A stretch of 43,498 nt of DNA from JAVBJV01 sp031546815 (GTDB lineage Bacteria; Pseudomonadota; Alphaproteobacteria; Acetobacterales; Acetobacteraceae), in contig JAVBJV010000052.1 in NCBI GenBank assembly GCA_031546815.1, forward strand, positions 1 through 43,498. Reading direction: 5' to 3'. How positions within the stretch are numbered: the stretch's first letter is position 1; the number at the start of each line of letters is the position of its first letter. Both the position numbers and the translations under genes were made by a program. Below are positions 16,385 through 25,380 of this stretch, piece after piece. A model generated the notes under the pieces. That model was not told where the DNA came from, did not search any database, and saw nothing but the letters and a program-made list of their open reading frames with translations.

Positions 16385-16671
16385 CACCACAACACCCCAA
16401 AACACAACGCGCCGCTGCGCGAAACTCGCGGGGCGGCGGAGTCCCTCGTCGGGAGGGACCGAAAAACCGGCAAAACCGGAACGGAGGGGTTATGCGCGGA
16501 AACCGGGGAAAGAGTCAATTTCCAAAGCCCGAACTGGCAGATTTCCGCCTGATCCGACAGCTCAACCCCAAGGAGCAAAGGGGAATCCAGATCCGCATTT
16601 CGGTTCCCATGGCCGCCAAACCGTATCAAAATACCCGTCACAGACAGAAACAAGAATAACAACACCTCCTC
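16385..16671. other. Divergent intergenic region between ffh and ctaA
   Basis: These 287 bases separate the divergent ffh operon and ctaA and should hold both promoters. I see no convincing gene: short frames lack ribosome binding sites and family features. No clear -35/-10 pair or dyad stands out. Confidence 0.5.
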
Positions 16672-17721
16672 ATGACACATACTTTTTCCGATACGCGTTA
16701 CCGTCCCCTGTCCTGCTGGCTGGGTCTGGTGGCTGGCATGGTGCTGCTGATGGTCGCACTGGGCGGCGCAACCCGGCTGACCGGGTCTGGCCTGTCCATC
16801 ATGGAATGGGCGCCCTTCACCGGCGCCCTGCCCCCGGTATCCGATGCCGAATGGCAGCGGCTTTACGACCTGTATCGCACCATTCCCCAATACGCCCTGA
16901 TCAACGAGGGATTCGGCATCGCCGGGTTCAAGCAGATCTTCTGGCTGGAATGGACCCACCGCTTCTGGGGGCGGCTGATCGGGTTTGCCTTTCTGCTGCC
17001 CTGCATCTGGTTCTGGGCCAAAGGGATGATCCCGCGCCCGCTGTTACCGCGTCTCGTGCTGCTGTTCATTCTGGGTGGACTGCAAGGCGCAGTCGGCTGG
17101 TTCATGGTGGCATCGGGATTCGAGGCCGATCGCACCAGCGTGTCCCCCTATCGGCTGGTCGTGCATCTGGCGCTGGCGTTTATCCTGTATGCCGCGCTGG
17201 TCTGGGCCGTTCTCGATCTGCGGGCCGATAACACCAGGCGCGTGGCGGTGACCCGCACGCAGAAACGTCTGGTCTGGGGCACCGCCATTGCTGCCATTCT
17301 CACCATGCTGGCAGGCGGTTTCGTGGCCGGGCTGCATGCGGGGCTGACCTATAATACCTTCCCACTGATGGACGGCGCGCTGATCCCCGAGGGATACGCT
17401 CGACTCACTCCCTTCCTGCTCAACTGGACCGAAAACATCCCCGCCGTGCAGTGGAATCACCGTGCGCTGGCGACGCTCACCCTGTTTCTGGGCATTGTCA
17501 CGCTGCTGCACCTGCATACATCCCCGGCCCCCACGGCGCTGCGGCGCGCGGCACGCTGGCTGGCCGCGCTGATTGCCGCGCAGTATGTGGTCGGCATTAC
17601 CACGCTGATTTTGGTTGTGCCGGTAGCGCTGGGAACGTTCCATCAGACCATGGCCGTGCTGGTGTTAACGGCGGTGCTGGTTCTGCTACACACCCTGCAT
17701 CATATCAGCGCAAAATCATAA
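16672..17721 (+). CDS. ctaA: Heme A synthase (COX15/CtaA)
   Basis: CtaA oxidises the heme O methyl group to formyl, giving heme A for aa3-type cytochrome oxidase, in the inner membrane. The 349-residue protein has about eight helices and the conserved histidines in EWTHRFWGR, VVHLALAF, QWNHRALA and LGTFHQTMAV. The motif GGATRLTGSGLSIMEW in the first loop is typical of the type 2 (COX15-like) enzymes of alphaproteobacteria and mitochondria. No ctaB or oxidase genes lie nearby. tldD follows 47 bases later. Confidence 0.96.
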   Translation: MTHTFSDTRYRPLSCWLGLVAGMVLLMVALGGATRLTGSGLSIMEWAPFTGALPPVSDAEWQRLYDLYRTIPQYALINEGFGIAGFKQIFWLEWTHRFWGRLIGFAFLLPCIWFWAKGMIPRPLLPRLVLLFILGGLQGAVGWFMVASGFEADRTSVSPYRLVVHLALAFILYAALVWAVLDLRADNTRRVAVTRTQKRLVWGTAIAAILTMLAGGFVAGLHAGLTYNTFPLMDGALIPEGYARLTPFLLNWTENIPAVQWNHRALATLTLFLGIVTLLHLHTSPAPTALRRAARWLAALIAAQYVVGITTLILVVPVALGTFHQTMAVLVLTAVLVLLHTLHHISAKS

Positions 17722-17768
17722 CATCGCCGCTATACTGCGCTCCCCCCTCTTTCAGGACCCTTAACCCG

Positions 17769-19211
17769 ATGAACGCACTGCACACCACCGACACCCTGTT
17801 CTTCGGTCTGGAAGACGGCCTCGCCGCACCCAACGATGCCCAGCGCATGGTACGCGCCGCCCTGGGGCAGACGGAAGACGGCGAACTGTTCCTGGAATAT
17901 CGCGAGAGCGAACGCATCAGCATCGAAGACGGCCGCATCCGCAGCGCCAGCTTCGACACCGCCCGCGGTTTCGGCCTGCGCGCCGTGACGGGCGAGACCG
18001 CCGGTTACGCCCATTCCGGCATCATCACCGAGGACGCCCTGAAGCGCGCGGCCGAAACCGTGCGTGCCGTGGCCGAGGGATACAGCGGCACGGCCTCCAT
18101 CGCGCCGCACTCCACCAATGCGCGCCTCTACAGCGACGCCAACCCGCTTCCCACATTGGACGTGGCCGCCCGCACCGCCCTGCTGGGCGAGATCGACGCC
18201 TATGCCCGCGCCCGTGATCCGCGCGTGGTGCAGGTTATGGCGGCGCTGTCAGGCGAATGGCAGGCCGTGCAGATCATCCGCGCCGACGGCACCCGCGTGG
18301 CCGACCTGCGTCCCCTCGTGCAATTGTATGTCACCGTGGTGGTCGCCACCCCGGGCGGCAAGCGCGAGACCGGCAGCTTCGGCACCGGCGGGCGCTTCGG
18401 CTACGACCGCGTGGCCAACACCGCCACCTGGCAGCATGCCGTGAACGAGGCGCTGCGACAGGCGACACTCAACCTCGAGAGCATCGCAGCCCCCGCGGGC
18501 GAGATGGAGGTCGTGCTCGGGTCCGGCTGGCCCGGCATTCTGCTGCACGAAGCCATCGGTCACGGGCTGGAGGGCGACTTCAACCGCAAGAAGACCTCGG
18601 CCTTTGCAGGACTGCTGGGCCAGCGCATCGCATCCCCCGGCGTCACCGTGGTGGACGACGGCACGATCGAGGACCGGCGCGGCAGCCTGACCATCGACGA
18701 CGAAGGCACCCCCACATCGCGCACCACACTGATCGAGGATGGCATTCTGGTGGGCTTCCTGCAGGACCGGCAGAACGGCCGTCTGATGGGCGGCGCATCC
18801 ACCGGCAACGGTCGCCGCCAGAGCTACGCCCACGCGCCCATGCCACGCATGACCAACACGGTGATGCTGGGCGGCACGCACGCGCAGGACGAGGTTCTGC
18901 GCAGTGTGAAACGCGGCCTGTATGCGGCGAATTTCGGCGGCGGTCAGGTGGACATCACCAGCGGCAAGTTCGTGTTCTCGGCCAGCGAAGCCTATCTGAT
19001 CGAGGACGGCAAGATCGGCGCGCCAGTGAAGGGCGCCACGCTGATCGGCAACGGCGCCGACGCGCTGACGCGCATCACGATGATCGGCAACGACATGGCA
19101 CTGGACCCCGGCATCGGCACCTGCGGCAAATCGGGGCAAGGCGTGCCGGTTGGCGTGGGCCAGCCGACGCTGAAAATGACCGGGCTGACGGTGGGCGGCA
19201 CCGCAGTATAA
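17769..19211 (+). CDS. tldD: Metalloprotease TldD
   Basis: TldD forms a heterodimeric zinc protease with TldE/PmbA, cleaving unfolded peptides and taking part in microcin/CcdA processing in enterobacteria. The 480-residue protein has the catalytic HEAIGHGLE motif at about residue 260, followed by GDFNRKKTSAFAG, and the glycine-rich C-terminal region with IGTCGKSGQGVPVGVGQPTLK. No tldE is in the window. I start at the ATG at 17769 (MNALHTTDTL). The extended frame upstream overlaps ctaA and is spurious. Confidence 0.96.
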   Translation: MNALHTTDTLFFGLEDGLAAPNDAQRMVRAALGQTEDGELFLEYRESERISIEDGRIRSASFDTARGFGLRAVTGETAGYAHSGIITEDALKRAAETVRAVAEGYSGTASIAPHSTNARLYSDANPLPTLDVAARTALLGEIDAYARARDPRVVQVMAALSGEWQAVQIIRADGTRVADLRPLVQLYVTVVVATPGGKRETGSFGTGGRFGYDRVANTATWQHAVNEALRQATLNLESIAAPAGEMEVVLGSGWPGILLHEAIGHGLEGDFNRKKTSAFAGLLGQRIASPGVTVVDDGTIEDRRGSLTIDDEGTPTSRTTLIEDGILVGFLQDRQNGRLMGGASTGNGRRQSYAHAPMPRMTNTVMLGGTHAQDEVLRSVKRGLYAANFGGGQVDITSGKFVFSASEAYLIEDGKIGAPVKGATLIGNGADALTRITMIGNDMALDPGIGTCGKSGQGVPVGVGQPTLKMTGLTVGGTAV

Positions 19212-19242
19212 CCGACGCAGCCTTCGGTCATTGGCATCCGCT

Positions 19243-19279
19243 GCTGGCAGCGCCGCGCCGGGTGCCGGTGCCAGCTTTT
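19243..19279 (+). terminator. Probable terminator after tldD
   Basis: GCTGGCA (19243-19249) pairs with TGCCAGC (19269-19275), the intervening GC-rich stretch can pair further, and TTTTC follows. It lies 32 bases after the tldD stop and separates tldD from the DUF898 cluster. Confidence 0.5.
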
Positions 19280-19468
19280 CAAACACGGCGCACCTGAGCA
19301 GCACGACATAGATCCCAACGACAGACTGGTAAAAATCGAAGGATGGCTGCCGCTTACATAAACTGCGCCACCAAAAGATTTCCAATAATTTACTTTTCCC
19401 GCACCAAGTGGCAAAAAGCCCTCAAAGCCATATCAATCGCCCCGTTAAATACCGGCCCGAGGAACTTC

Positions 19469-20566
19469 ATGTCCGAGACGCACCCCTCCACTGTCTTGCA
19501 GAATCCCGCACTGGCCTGGACCGGTACAAGAAACAGTCTGTTCGGTATCTTCTTCAAGAACCTGTTGCTGACGATCGTCACCCTCGGCGTTTACCGTTTC
19601 TGGGCGATCACCAACATGCGTCGCTATCTGTGGTCCAATATCCGCGTGGCGGGGCAGCCGCTGGAATACACGGGCGCAGGTGGAGAATTGTTGCGCGGAT
19701 TTCTGATGGCAACGCTGTTACTGGTTCTGACATTCGCCGGTGCCTTCGCCATCGGATATGGAATTGCACAGGCCACCGGTTATCCATGGATGACTCTCAA
19801 CCTGGGGCTCTGGATCTTCTATCCCGTAATGCTTCTGCTGGTGTTTGCGGCATACTTCCTCGGCCGGCGTTACCTGATGACGCGAACATCATTACGCGGC
19901 ATCCGCTTCGGGCAGGATGGTTCACCGGTTTCGTATGCGCTGCAGATGTTCGGGCAGTCCCTGCTAACCGTCTTTACAGTGGGATTCTACACCCCGTGGA
20001 TGATCGCAGCGCGCCTGCAGAGAACCGTGGGGGAAACCCGCTGGGGCAATGTAAAATTTGCCTTCAAGGGAGAGGGGAAAAGCCTGTTCCTATGGTATCT
20101 GCTGTCTGCCCTGTGCATTTTGGTCGCTGTAATCGTTATCGTTGTCGCTATTATTTTCCTGATGGCCAGCACCTATAACAACGCCCGAAACCCCATAATG
20201 GTTCTCGCCAACCCCAGCATATTTATTGTCATTGTTATTGCGTATTTCGTTGCCGTTCTGGCCCCCGCCCTGGTGATGATCTCGGCCGTGCTGCGCTTTA
20301 CCATCACCAACACCACAATCGACAACGATGCCATGCGCTTCAGCCTGACGGCATCGGTATGGAAGGTTATGGGGCTGGTGGCGAGCAACATGCTGATCGT
20401 CATCTTCAGCCTCGGGCTGCTGGCCCCCATCGCCATCCACCGCGTAATGCAGTTCCTCACCACACATATTACCCTGACCGGGTCGCTCGACCTGGCGCGT
20501 GTGGCGCAGACACCGGACGAAAGCGGGCAGTTGTCGAATATCATCGGTGCCGGTTTCAACATCTGA
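19469..20566 (+). CDS. DUF898 (YjgN-type) multi-pass membrane protein
   Basis: This 365-residue protein has about six or seven membrane helices and the repeated DUF898 signature: NLLLTIVTLGVYRFWAITNMRR, then LLTVFTVGFYTPWMIAARLQRTV, then NMLIVIFSLGLLAPIAIHRVMQ. Between the repeats the charged loops contain the family's small-residue 'WGNVKFAFKGEG' element. Function is unknown. DUF898 genes are often found beside an M48 metallopeptidase, as here (gap of 52 bases). I start at ATG 19469, preceded by GAGGAA; an upstream start at 19343 gives an untypical N-terminus. Confidence 0.88.
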   Translation: MSETHPSTVLQNPALAWTGTRNSLFGIFFKNLLLTIVTLGVYRFWAITNMRRYLWSNIRVAGQPLEYTGAGGELLRGFLMATLLLVLTFAGAFAIGYGIAQATGYPWMTLNLGLWIFYPVMLLLVFAAYFLGRRYLMTRTSLRGIRFGQDGSPVSYALQMFGQSLLTVFTVGFYTPWMIAARLQRTVGETRWGNVKFAFKGEGKSLFLWYLLSALCILVAVIVIVVAIIFLMASTYNNARNPIMVLANPSIFIVIVIAYFVAVLAPALVMISAVLRFTITNTTIDNDAMRFSLTASVWKVMGLVASNMLIVIFSLGLLAPIAIHRVMQFLTTHITLTGSLDLARVAQTPDESGQLSNIIGAGFNI

Positions 20567-20618
20567 TATCTCCCATGCGCCGGGCGGTGCATGGGCCATT
20601 GGGACAAGGGCTTGTGAC

Positions 20619-21686
20619 ATGCAGGATGCCCTGATCTGGCAGGACGGAAAAACCGCCATCGACCATGCGGTCAGCAACGTCAGCATTGCCGGATACGCGT
20701 TGGTCATCACCGGAGCGGCAGGCTCCGTCAGCTGGCCCGTCAACGATATCACGGTGCAGGACACACCGCCCGCCACGCTGATCGTCGCCTGCAAGAACCA
20801 GCCCGGACGCCTGATCGCCTCGGGCGAGGGTGCTGCGCAGATACGCGCGACGTTGCAGGCATCGGGGGCGTGGCGACGCACGAATAACAGCCGCCGCGGA
20901 AAACTGGCGTTCGGGATCACGGCCGTTCTGGCCGCCTCCATCGGGTTGTGGTTCGGATGGCCCAGCGTTGCCGACCGATTGGTCAACATCGTCCCCACCC
21001 GCGCGGACGTTTCCATCGGCGAGGCATTGCAGCCGCTGCTGATCGGCACCGAACGGCAATGCGCATCACCCGCTGGCAGCGCCGCACTGGCACAGGTTCT
21101 GACGCGGCTGGAGCCATTTACTCCAACGCCCCTGCCGCTGCGCGTGGTCGTCATCGACAGTGACACTATCAACGCGCTGGCCATGCCGGGTGGCACCATC
21201 ATCGTCTATCGCGGGCTGCTGGATAATGCGCAAAGCCCCGACGAAGTGGCAGGCGTCCTGGCGCACGAAATCGGGCACCAGAGCTACCGTCACAGCATGC
21301 GCGGCCTGATGCGCCATGCGGGCATCGCGCTGGTGATCTCGACTCTGGACCCCAGCGGCGGGTTGCTCGGCTCCATCGCCACCCATCTGACGCAGACGGC
21401 ACACACGCGCAGCTTCGAAGTGCAGGCCGACGAATACGCCGTGGAAGCGCTGCAACGCGCACAGATCAGCACGAAGGGTCTGCTGGAATTTTTCACCCGC
21501 CTGCATGAAGCGCATGGCGATGCGACCGGCCTGTGGCGCTATGCCCAGACCCATCCGCCGCTGGCTGACCGCATCGCCCGCATCCCCGAGACCAGCGGCA
21601 CCCGGTTGCTGGACAGCGACGGCTGGAAGGCCCTGCGCAATATCTGCCGCAGTACCGCCACGCAGAAACCCACCACACCGAACTGA
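20619..21686 (+). CDS. Membrane-anchored M48-family zinc metallopeptidase
   Basis: The 355-residue protein has an N-terminal beta-rich domain (about residues 1-80), one membrane helix (about 100-120) and a C-terminal M48 peptidase domain. Zinc is bound by HEIGH at about residues 217-221 and by the glutamate of SFEVQADEYA downstream, so all expected ligands are present. The domain probably faces the periplasm, judging from the basic residues before the helix (RRTNNSRRGK). It follows DUF898 closely. The next gene is a full-length copy of this one in which the active site is destroyed. Substrate unknown. Confidence 0.9.
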   Translation: MQDALIWQDGKTAIDHAVSNVSIAGYALVITGAAGSVSWPVNDITVQDTPPATLIVACKNQPGRLIASGEGAAQIRATLQASGAWRRTNNSRRGKLAFGITAVLAASIGLWFGWPSVADRLVNIVPTRADVSIGEALQPLLIGTERQCASPAGSAALAQVLTRLEPFTPTPLPLRVVVIDSDTINALAMPGGTIIVYRGLLDNAQSPDEVAGVLAHEIGHQSYRHSMRGLMRHAGIALVISTLDPSGGLLGSIATHLTQTAHTRSFEVQADEYAVEALQRAQISTKGLLEFFTRLHEAHGDATGLWRYAQTHPPLADRIARIPETSGTRLLDSDGWKALRNICRSTATQKPTTPN

Positions 21687-21726
21687 GGGCATGTGATATG
21701 ATGCCCCGCTTACAGGATTGCAGAAC

Positions 21727-22722
21727 ATGAGCTGGTCGGCGTTTTTTCAGAATGGCAATGCGGCCTATGCGGCAAAGGTGTCGATGGCGGGGAATGACCT
21801 CACCGTGCTGGATGCCAACGGCCGCCCGCAGACATTCTGGAAGATCGACCAGCTGGTACCGGTGCAGAACAGCCGCACGGAACTGGTACTGACCCAGCGC
21901 GGCCAGCCCGGCCGCCTGACGCTGCAGGGCAACGACGCCATCGGCCTGCGCCGCGAGCTTGAACAGACCAGCGCCTGGCGCGACGCCAAAAGCCGCAACT
22001 GGAACACCCGGAAAGTAATACGTCTGGTGCCACTGGCCGCCGCCATTGCCGCCGCATGGTTCTTCTGGCCCGCCATCGCCAGCTGGGGCGCAAAAACCCT
22101 GCCCGCCAGTGCCGAGACCTATATCGGCCGACAGATGCACACCCGCCTCACCGCGCAGCAGACCGCCTGCACCGGCCAGCCCGGCATCGATATTCTGAGC
22201 CGTCTGCTGGGCAGACTGGCACACAACAGCTCTCCGCTCGACGTGATGGTGATCGACGATGCCGCAACTCCCGTCTCGCTGCTGCTGCCCGGACGCAGGT
22301 TGATCCTGTCACGCAAAACCCTCGGCGATTTTGCCTCGGCCGACCAGTTCGCCGCCGCGCTGGCGTTCAACATGGCGCAGGCCGACGGCCGGGTGCCGCT
22401 GCGCCAGATCATCCGCACGCCGGGCAAACTGGTCTCGACCCTTGTTGAGACACGCGGCGACCTGACGGCCACGATGCGCAATTCCCTGCCCGACCAGACA
22501 ACGCGGCTGCGCACCGGCACCACATACGACGACATGACCAGCGCGCGCATTCTGGCCGACGCGCAGATCGGCTCGGCCGGGCTGGCAGCGTTGCTGCGCG
22601 AACAGGCCGAGGCACGCAGCGCGGCCATTCCGGAAAACACCGGCACACCGTCCCTCAGCAACAAGGACTGGCAGCTGCTGCGGATGATCTGCGATACGGG
22701 CGACGTTCAGGACAAGAGCTGA
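21727..22722 (+). CDS. Catalytically dead paralogue of the preceding M48 peptidase
   Basis: The 331-residue protein has the same layout as its neighbour: an N-terminal beta-rich domain, one membrane helix and a peptidase-like domain. Aligned by eye, QPGRLTLQGNDAIGLRREL matches QPGRLIASGEGAAQIRATL, and PLDVMVIDD...LLPGRRLILSRKTL matches PLRVVVIDS...AMPGGTIIVYRGLL. Where the neighbour has HEIGH this protein has FNMAQ (about residues 213-217), and the downstream zinc-ligand glutamate aligns with threonine. It is uninterrupted and shares its stop with the next start codon, so it looks like a maintained pseudoenzyme, perhaps a partner or regulator of the active protease. I start at ATG 21727 (AGGA upstream). 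Confidence 0.85.
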   Translation: MSWSAFFQNGNAAYAAKVSMAGNDLTVLDANGRPQTFWKIDQLVPVQNSRTELVLTQRGQPGRLTLQGNDAIGLRRELEQTSAWRDAKSRNWNTRKVIRLVPLAAAIAAAWFFWPAIASWGAKTLPASAETYIGRQMHTRLTAQQTACTGQPGIDILSRLLGRLAHNSSPLDVMVIDDAATPVSLLLPGRRLILSRKTLGDFASADQFAAALAFNMAQADGRVPLRQIIRTPGKLVSTLVETRGDLTATMRNSLPDQTTRLRTGTTYDDMTSARILADAQIGSAGLAALLREQAEARSAAIPENTGTPSLSNKDWQLLRMICDTGDVQDKS

Positions 22723-23258
22723 TGCGTGCTCGATCAGCCTCGGTCCTTGCACTGATATGTTTCTGTGCTCTGGCACCGGCATCCCTGGCGCGTGCACCTG
22801 CCATCAGAACTTCGGACAGCAGCCTGCCTGCCGGCTGGAGCCTGTCCTATTACCCGCAGGCGGGATGTCTGATTTCCAGACGCGTCGGGGATGCGTGGCT
22901 CCAACTGGACAGCCAGATCACCGCGCCGGGGATGCACCTGCATATCGGGCACCAGGCATGGCATTTTCCAGATGGTGACGACGCGCCACGGCAGATGCGT
23001 ATCACCCTGCCTTCCAGCACGCCGGGCATTTTCACAGCGATCCCCCAGCCAGGATATCATCCCGCCCCGCCGATGCAGCGTTCCAAAGTGCAGATAGATA
23101 TCCCCGACCGCAACAGCTTCATCCGCGACCTGATCGCCGCGCACGAGATTGAAATCTCGATCACCGGAGCATCACCGGCCTCGGTGCGGATTCCGCTGGC
23201 GGACACCGCAGCGGCAATCGATGCGTGGACCCGCTGCCAGCAGACACACAGCCGCTGA
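22722..23258 (+). CDS. Secreted protein of unknown function
   Basis: The 178-residue protein has a signal peptide (MRARSASVLALICFCALAPASLA, split here after residue 23) and a beta-rich mature part with two cysteines (AGCLISRR and WTRCQQ). Its C-terminal pattern, a beta strand followed by VRIPLADTAAAIDAWTRC, resembles that of the secreted protein at 31557-32024 and its decayed copy, so all three may belong to one family of small periplasmic proteins. The ATG overlaps the previous stop by one base and its own stop overlaps the next start in the same way, so it is translated as part of the M48 cluster. Function unknown. Confidence 0.75.
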   Translation: MRARSASVLALICFCALAPASLARAPAIRTSDSSLPAGWSLSYYPQAGCLISRRVGDAWLQLDSQITAPGMHLHIGHQAWHFPDGDDAPRQMRITLPSSTPGIFTAIPQPGYHPAPPMQRSKVQIDIPDRNSFIRDLIAAHEIEISITGASPASVRIPLADTAAAIDAWTRCQQTHSR

Positions 23259-24556
23259 TGCCGCCCCTGCGCAATGTTCTGGTGCTTGGTGCTTACGGGT
23301 TCATCGGCAGCCACGTGCTTGCACATCTGCACGCGCACGATTTCACCCTGACCGGTGCCGGACGCGATATCCGCGTGGCCACGCGTCGCTTTCCCTACGC
23401 GCGCTGGATCAACATCGACCTTGCGCAGTTGCAGACCGAAGCGGACTGGTTGCCACACCTGCACAACATCGATGCCGTCATCAACTGCGCCGGTGCGTTA
23501 CAGGACAGCCCACGCGACGATCTGCATGCCATTCACGTCGCGGGCACACTGGCGCTGTATCGGGCCTGCCAGCAGGCGGGAGTAAGACGCATCGTGCATG
23601 TCTCGGCCGCCGGTGTGGCGCCGGGGCGCGCGACGACGTTCAACAGCACCAAGCTGGAAGCCGATCTGGCGTTGCAGCAGCTCGACCTCGACTGGATCAT
23701 CCTGCGCCCCGGGCTGGTGCTGGGGCCGACGGCGTATGGCGGTTCAGCCTTACTGCGCGGACTGGCGGGTTTTCCCGGCATGATCCCCGCCGTGCATGCG
23801 GACAGCATCACGCAGGTCGTCTCGGTGCAGGATGTGGCCGAGGCCGCGCGTCGTTCCCTGCAAGCAGATGCACCACTGCGCACGGTGATCGACCTTGTGC
23901 ACCTGGACCGCGTGGCACTATCCGACGTGCTGCTGCGTCTGCGTGCGTGGCTGGGTGTGCCGCCCGCACCGCTGCGCGCCGTGCCGCCGATCCTCGCGCG
24001 GCTGACCGGATGGGCGGGAGATGCGCTGGCATGGCTCGGCTGGCGCAGCCCGATGCGCAGCACAGCGATTGCGCAATTGCGCGACGCCATCACCGGCGAC
24101 GCGCAAGGATGGCAGCATCTGCACATGCGCCCGGCCAGTCTGGATGCCATGCTCGCCGCGTGGCCGTCGGGCGTGCAGGAACGCTGGTTCGCGCGGCTGT
24201 ATTTCGTGAAGCCGGCGGCGCTGATCGCGCTGGTGGTGTTCTGGCTGCTCTCGGGGCTGATTGGTTTTGTCGCGCACGATTCTGCAGTGTGTGTGCTGAC
24301 GGGATGGCCAATGTGGCTGGCATCAACGGCGGTGATCAGCGGAGCGATTGTCGATATCACGCTGGCCGGTCTTGTCGCCTTCCGGCGCACAGCGAAGATC
24401 GGATTGATCGGCATGCTGCTGGTCTCGGCCGCGTATCTGTTGGGTGGCACGCTGGTGCGGCCTGATCTGTGGCTCGACCCGCTGGGGCCGCTGGTGAAAG
24501 TGTTGCCAGGAGCGGTGCTGGCGCTGGCGGCGCTGGGGATGCTGGACGAGCGATGA
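23258..24556 (+). CDS. SDR/NAD(P)-binding protein fused to a DoxX-like membrane domain
   Basis: Residues 1-280 form an atypical short-chain dehydrogenase/epimerase-like Rossmann domain, with the nucleotide-binding LVLGAYGFIGSHVL near the N-terminus, INCAGAL and the YxxxK region replaced by FNSTKLEADLAL. The last 120 or so residues contain four hydrophobic helices like the DoxX-like domain found behind this type of SDR. The missing active-site tyrosine (Phe in its place) argues against a classic dehydrogenase. I start at ATG 23258, overlapping the previous stop by one base, rather than the longer frame from 23225. The end overlaps the next gene by four bases. Confidence 0.8.
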   Translation: MPPLRNVLVLGAYGFIGSHVLAHLHAHDFTLTGAGRDIRVATRRFPYARWINIDLAQLQTEADWLPHLHNIDAVINCAGALQDSPRDDLHAIHVAGTLALYRACQQAGVRRIVHVSAAGVAPGRATTFNSTKLEADLALQQLDLDWIILRPGLVLGPTAYGGSALLRGLAGFPGMIPAVHADSITQVVSVQDVAEAARRSLQADAPLRTVIDLVHLDRVALSDVLLRLRAWLGVPPAPLRAVPPILARLTGWAGDALAWLGWRSPMRSTAIAQLRDAITGDAQGWQHLHMRPASLDAMLAAWPSGVQERWFARLYFVKPAALIALVVFWLLSGLIGFVAHDSAVCVLTGWPMWLASTAVISGAIVDITLAGLVAFRRTAKIGLIGMLLVSAAYLLGGTLVRPDLWLDPLGPLVKVLPGAVLALAALGMLDER

Positions 24557-25023
24557 GCCTCTATTTCCTCATGAAGGTTCTGCACATTATCGGGGCCTGC
24601 GTGCTGCTGGGCACAGGCGCGGGGATCGCGTTCTTCATGGTGATGGCGCATCACACGCAGAACGCCATCGCCATCGCGCACACGGCACGCATCGTGGTGA
24701 TCGCCGATATGTTGTTCACCGCATCCGCCGTGGTGCTGCAACCCATCACCGGCGCCACGCTGGCCTGCCTGACCGGACAGCCGGTGTTTGATGGATGGAT
24801 CGGCCTCAGCCTGATCCTGTATCTGGTGACGGGTGCGTTCTGGTTGCCGGTGGTCTGGATGCAGGCGCGCATGCGCGATCTGGCGCGCGTTGCCGCAACA
24901 CAGGGCGCACCGCTGCCGCCCATGTATTACCGGCTGTATCGGTGGTGGTTCGCGTTCGGCTTCCCGGCCTTTGCCGCCGTGCTGGGAATCGTCTGGCTGA
25001 TGGTCACACGGCCGCTGCTATAG
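24553..25023 (+). CDS. DUF2269 integral membrane protein
   Basis: The 156-residue protein consists of four membrane helices with short loops. It begins MSLYFLMKVLHIIGACVLLG, and the histidine in the first helix and the pair HH in the next loop are common in DUF2269. DUF2269 genes often follow SDR-DoxX genes, as here with an ATGA overlap. No biochemical role is established that I know of. It ends the plus-strand cluster, its stop codon lying three bases beyond the convergent Rieske stop. Confidence 0.8.
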   Translation: MSLYFLMKVLHIIGACVLLGTGAGIAFFMVMAHHTQNAIAIAHTARIVVIADMLFTASAVVLQPITGATLACLTGQPVFDGWIGLSLILYLVTGAFWLPVVWMQARMRDLARVAATQGAPLPPMYYRLYRWWFAFGFPAFAAVLGIVWLMVTRPLL

Positions 25024-25380
25024 CCCGGCATCGGCCGCCACATACACGACGCCATCCTGCACACGCACCGGCACGCTCTCCAGCGCATCGCCGCGACACG
25101 GGCCGCTGAAGCACACACCGTCCTCGATCGTGAAACACGCGCCATGTGCCGCACACACGATATGCGTGCTATCCGCCGACAGAAACCGGTCCGGGGCGAT
25201 GTCCAGCGGCACGCCGATATGCGGGCACGAATTCACATACACAAACACATCCGCCCCACGCCGCACAGCGAACAGCCCGACAAATCCACCCGGAGCCGCC
25301 GGAAAGCCCTTCGACCCACCGTCCGCAATATCCTCCACCCGGCACAGCAGACGTTCGGGGGCGGCAAGCAGCGCGTCCAT
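25018..25380 (-). CDS. Rieske [2Fe-2S] ferredoxin-like protein
   Basis: This 120-residue soluble protein has the Rieske cluster motif: CPH in the NSCPHIGVPLD loop and CAAH in IVCAAHGACF, 18 or so residues apart. It carries no signal peptide or membrane anchor, so it is probably a cytoplasmic electron carrier of the NirD/ferredoxin type rather than a cytochrome bc1 subunit. I start at 25380 (MDALLAAPE), where the ATG overlaps the EVE-protein stop; the longer frame upstream is a shadow of that gene. It ends convergent with the DUF2269 gene. Confidence 0.88.
   Translation of the reverse strand: MDALLAAPERLLCRVEDIADGGSKGFPAAPGGFVGLFAVRRGADVFVYVNSCPHIGVPLDIAPDRFLSADSTHIVCAAHGACFTIEDGVCFSGPCRGDALESVPVRVQDGVVYVAADAGL

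Noticed and set aside
16385..16671. A 4.5S RNA or small gene near ffh
   Set aside because: No GGAA-tetraloop hairpin of the SRP RNA type and no coding signal could be seen.
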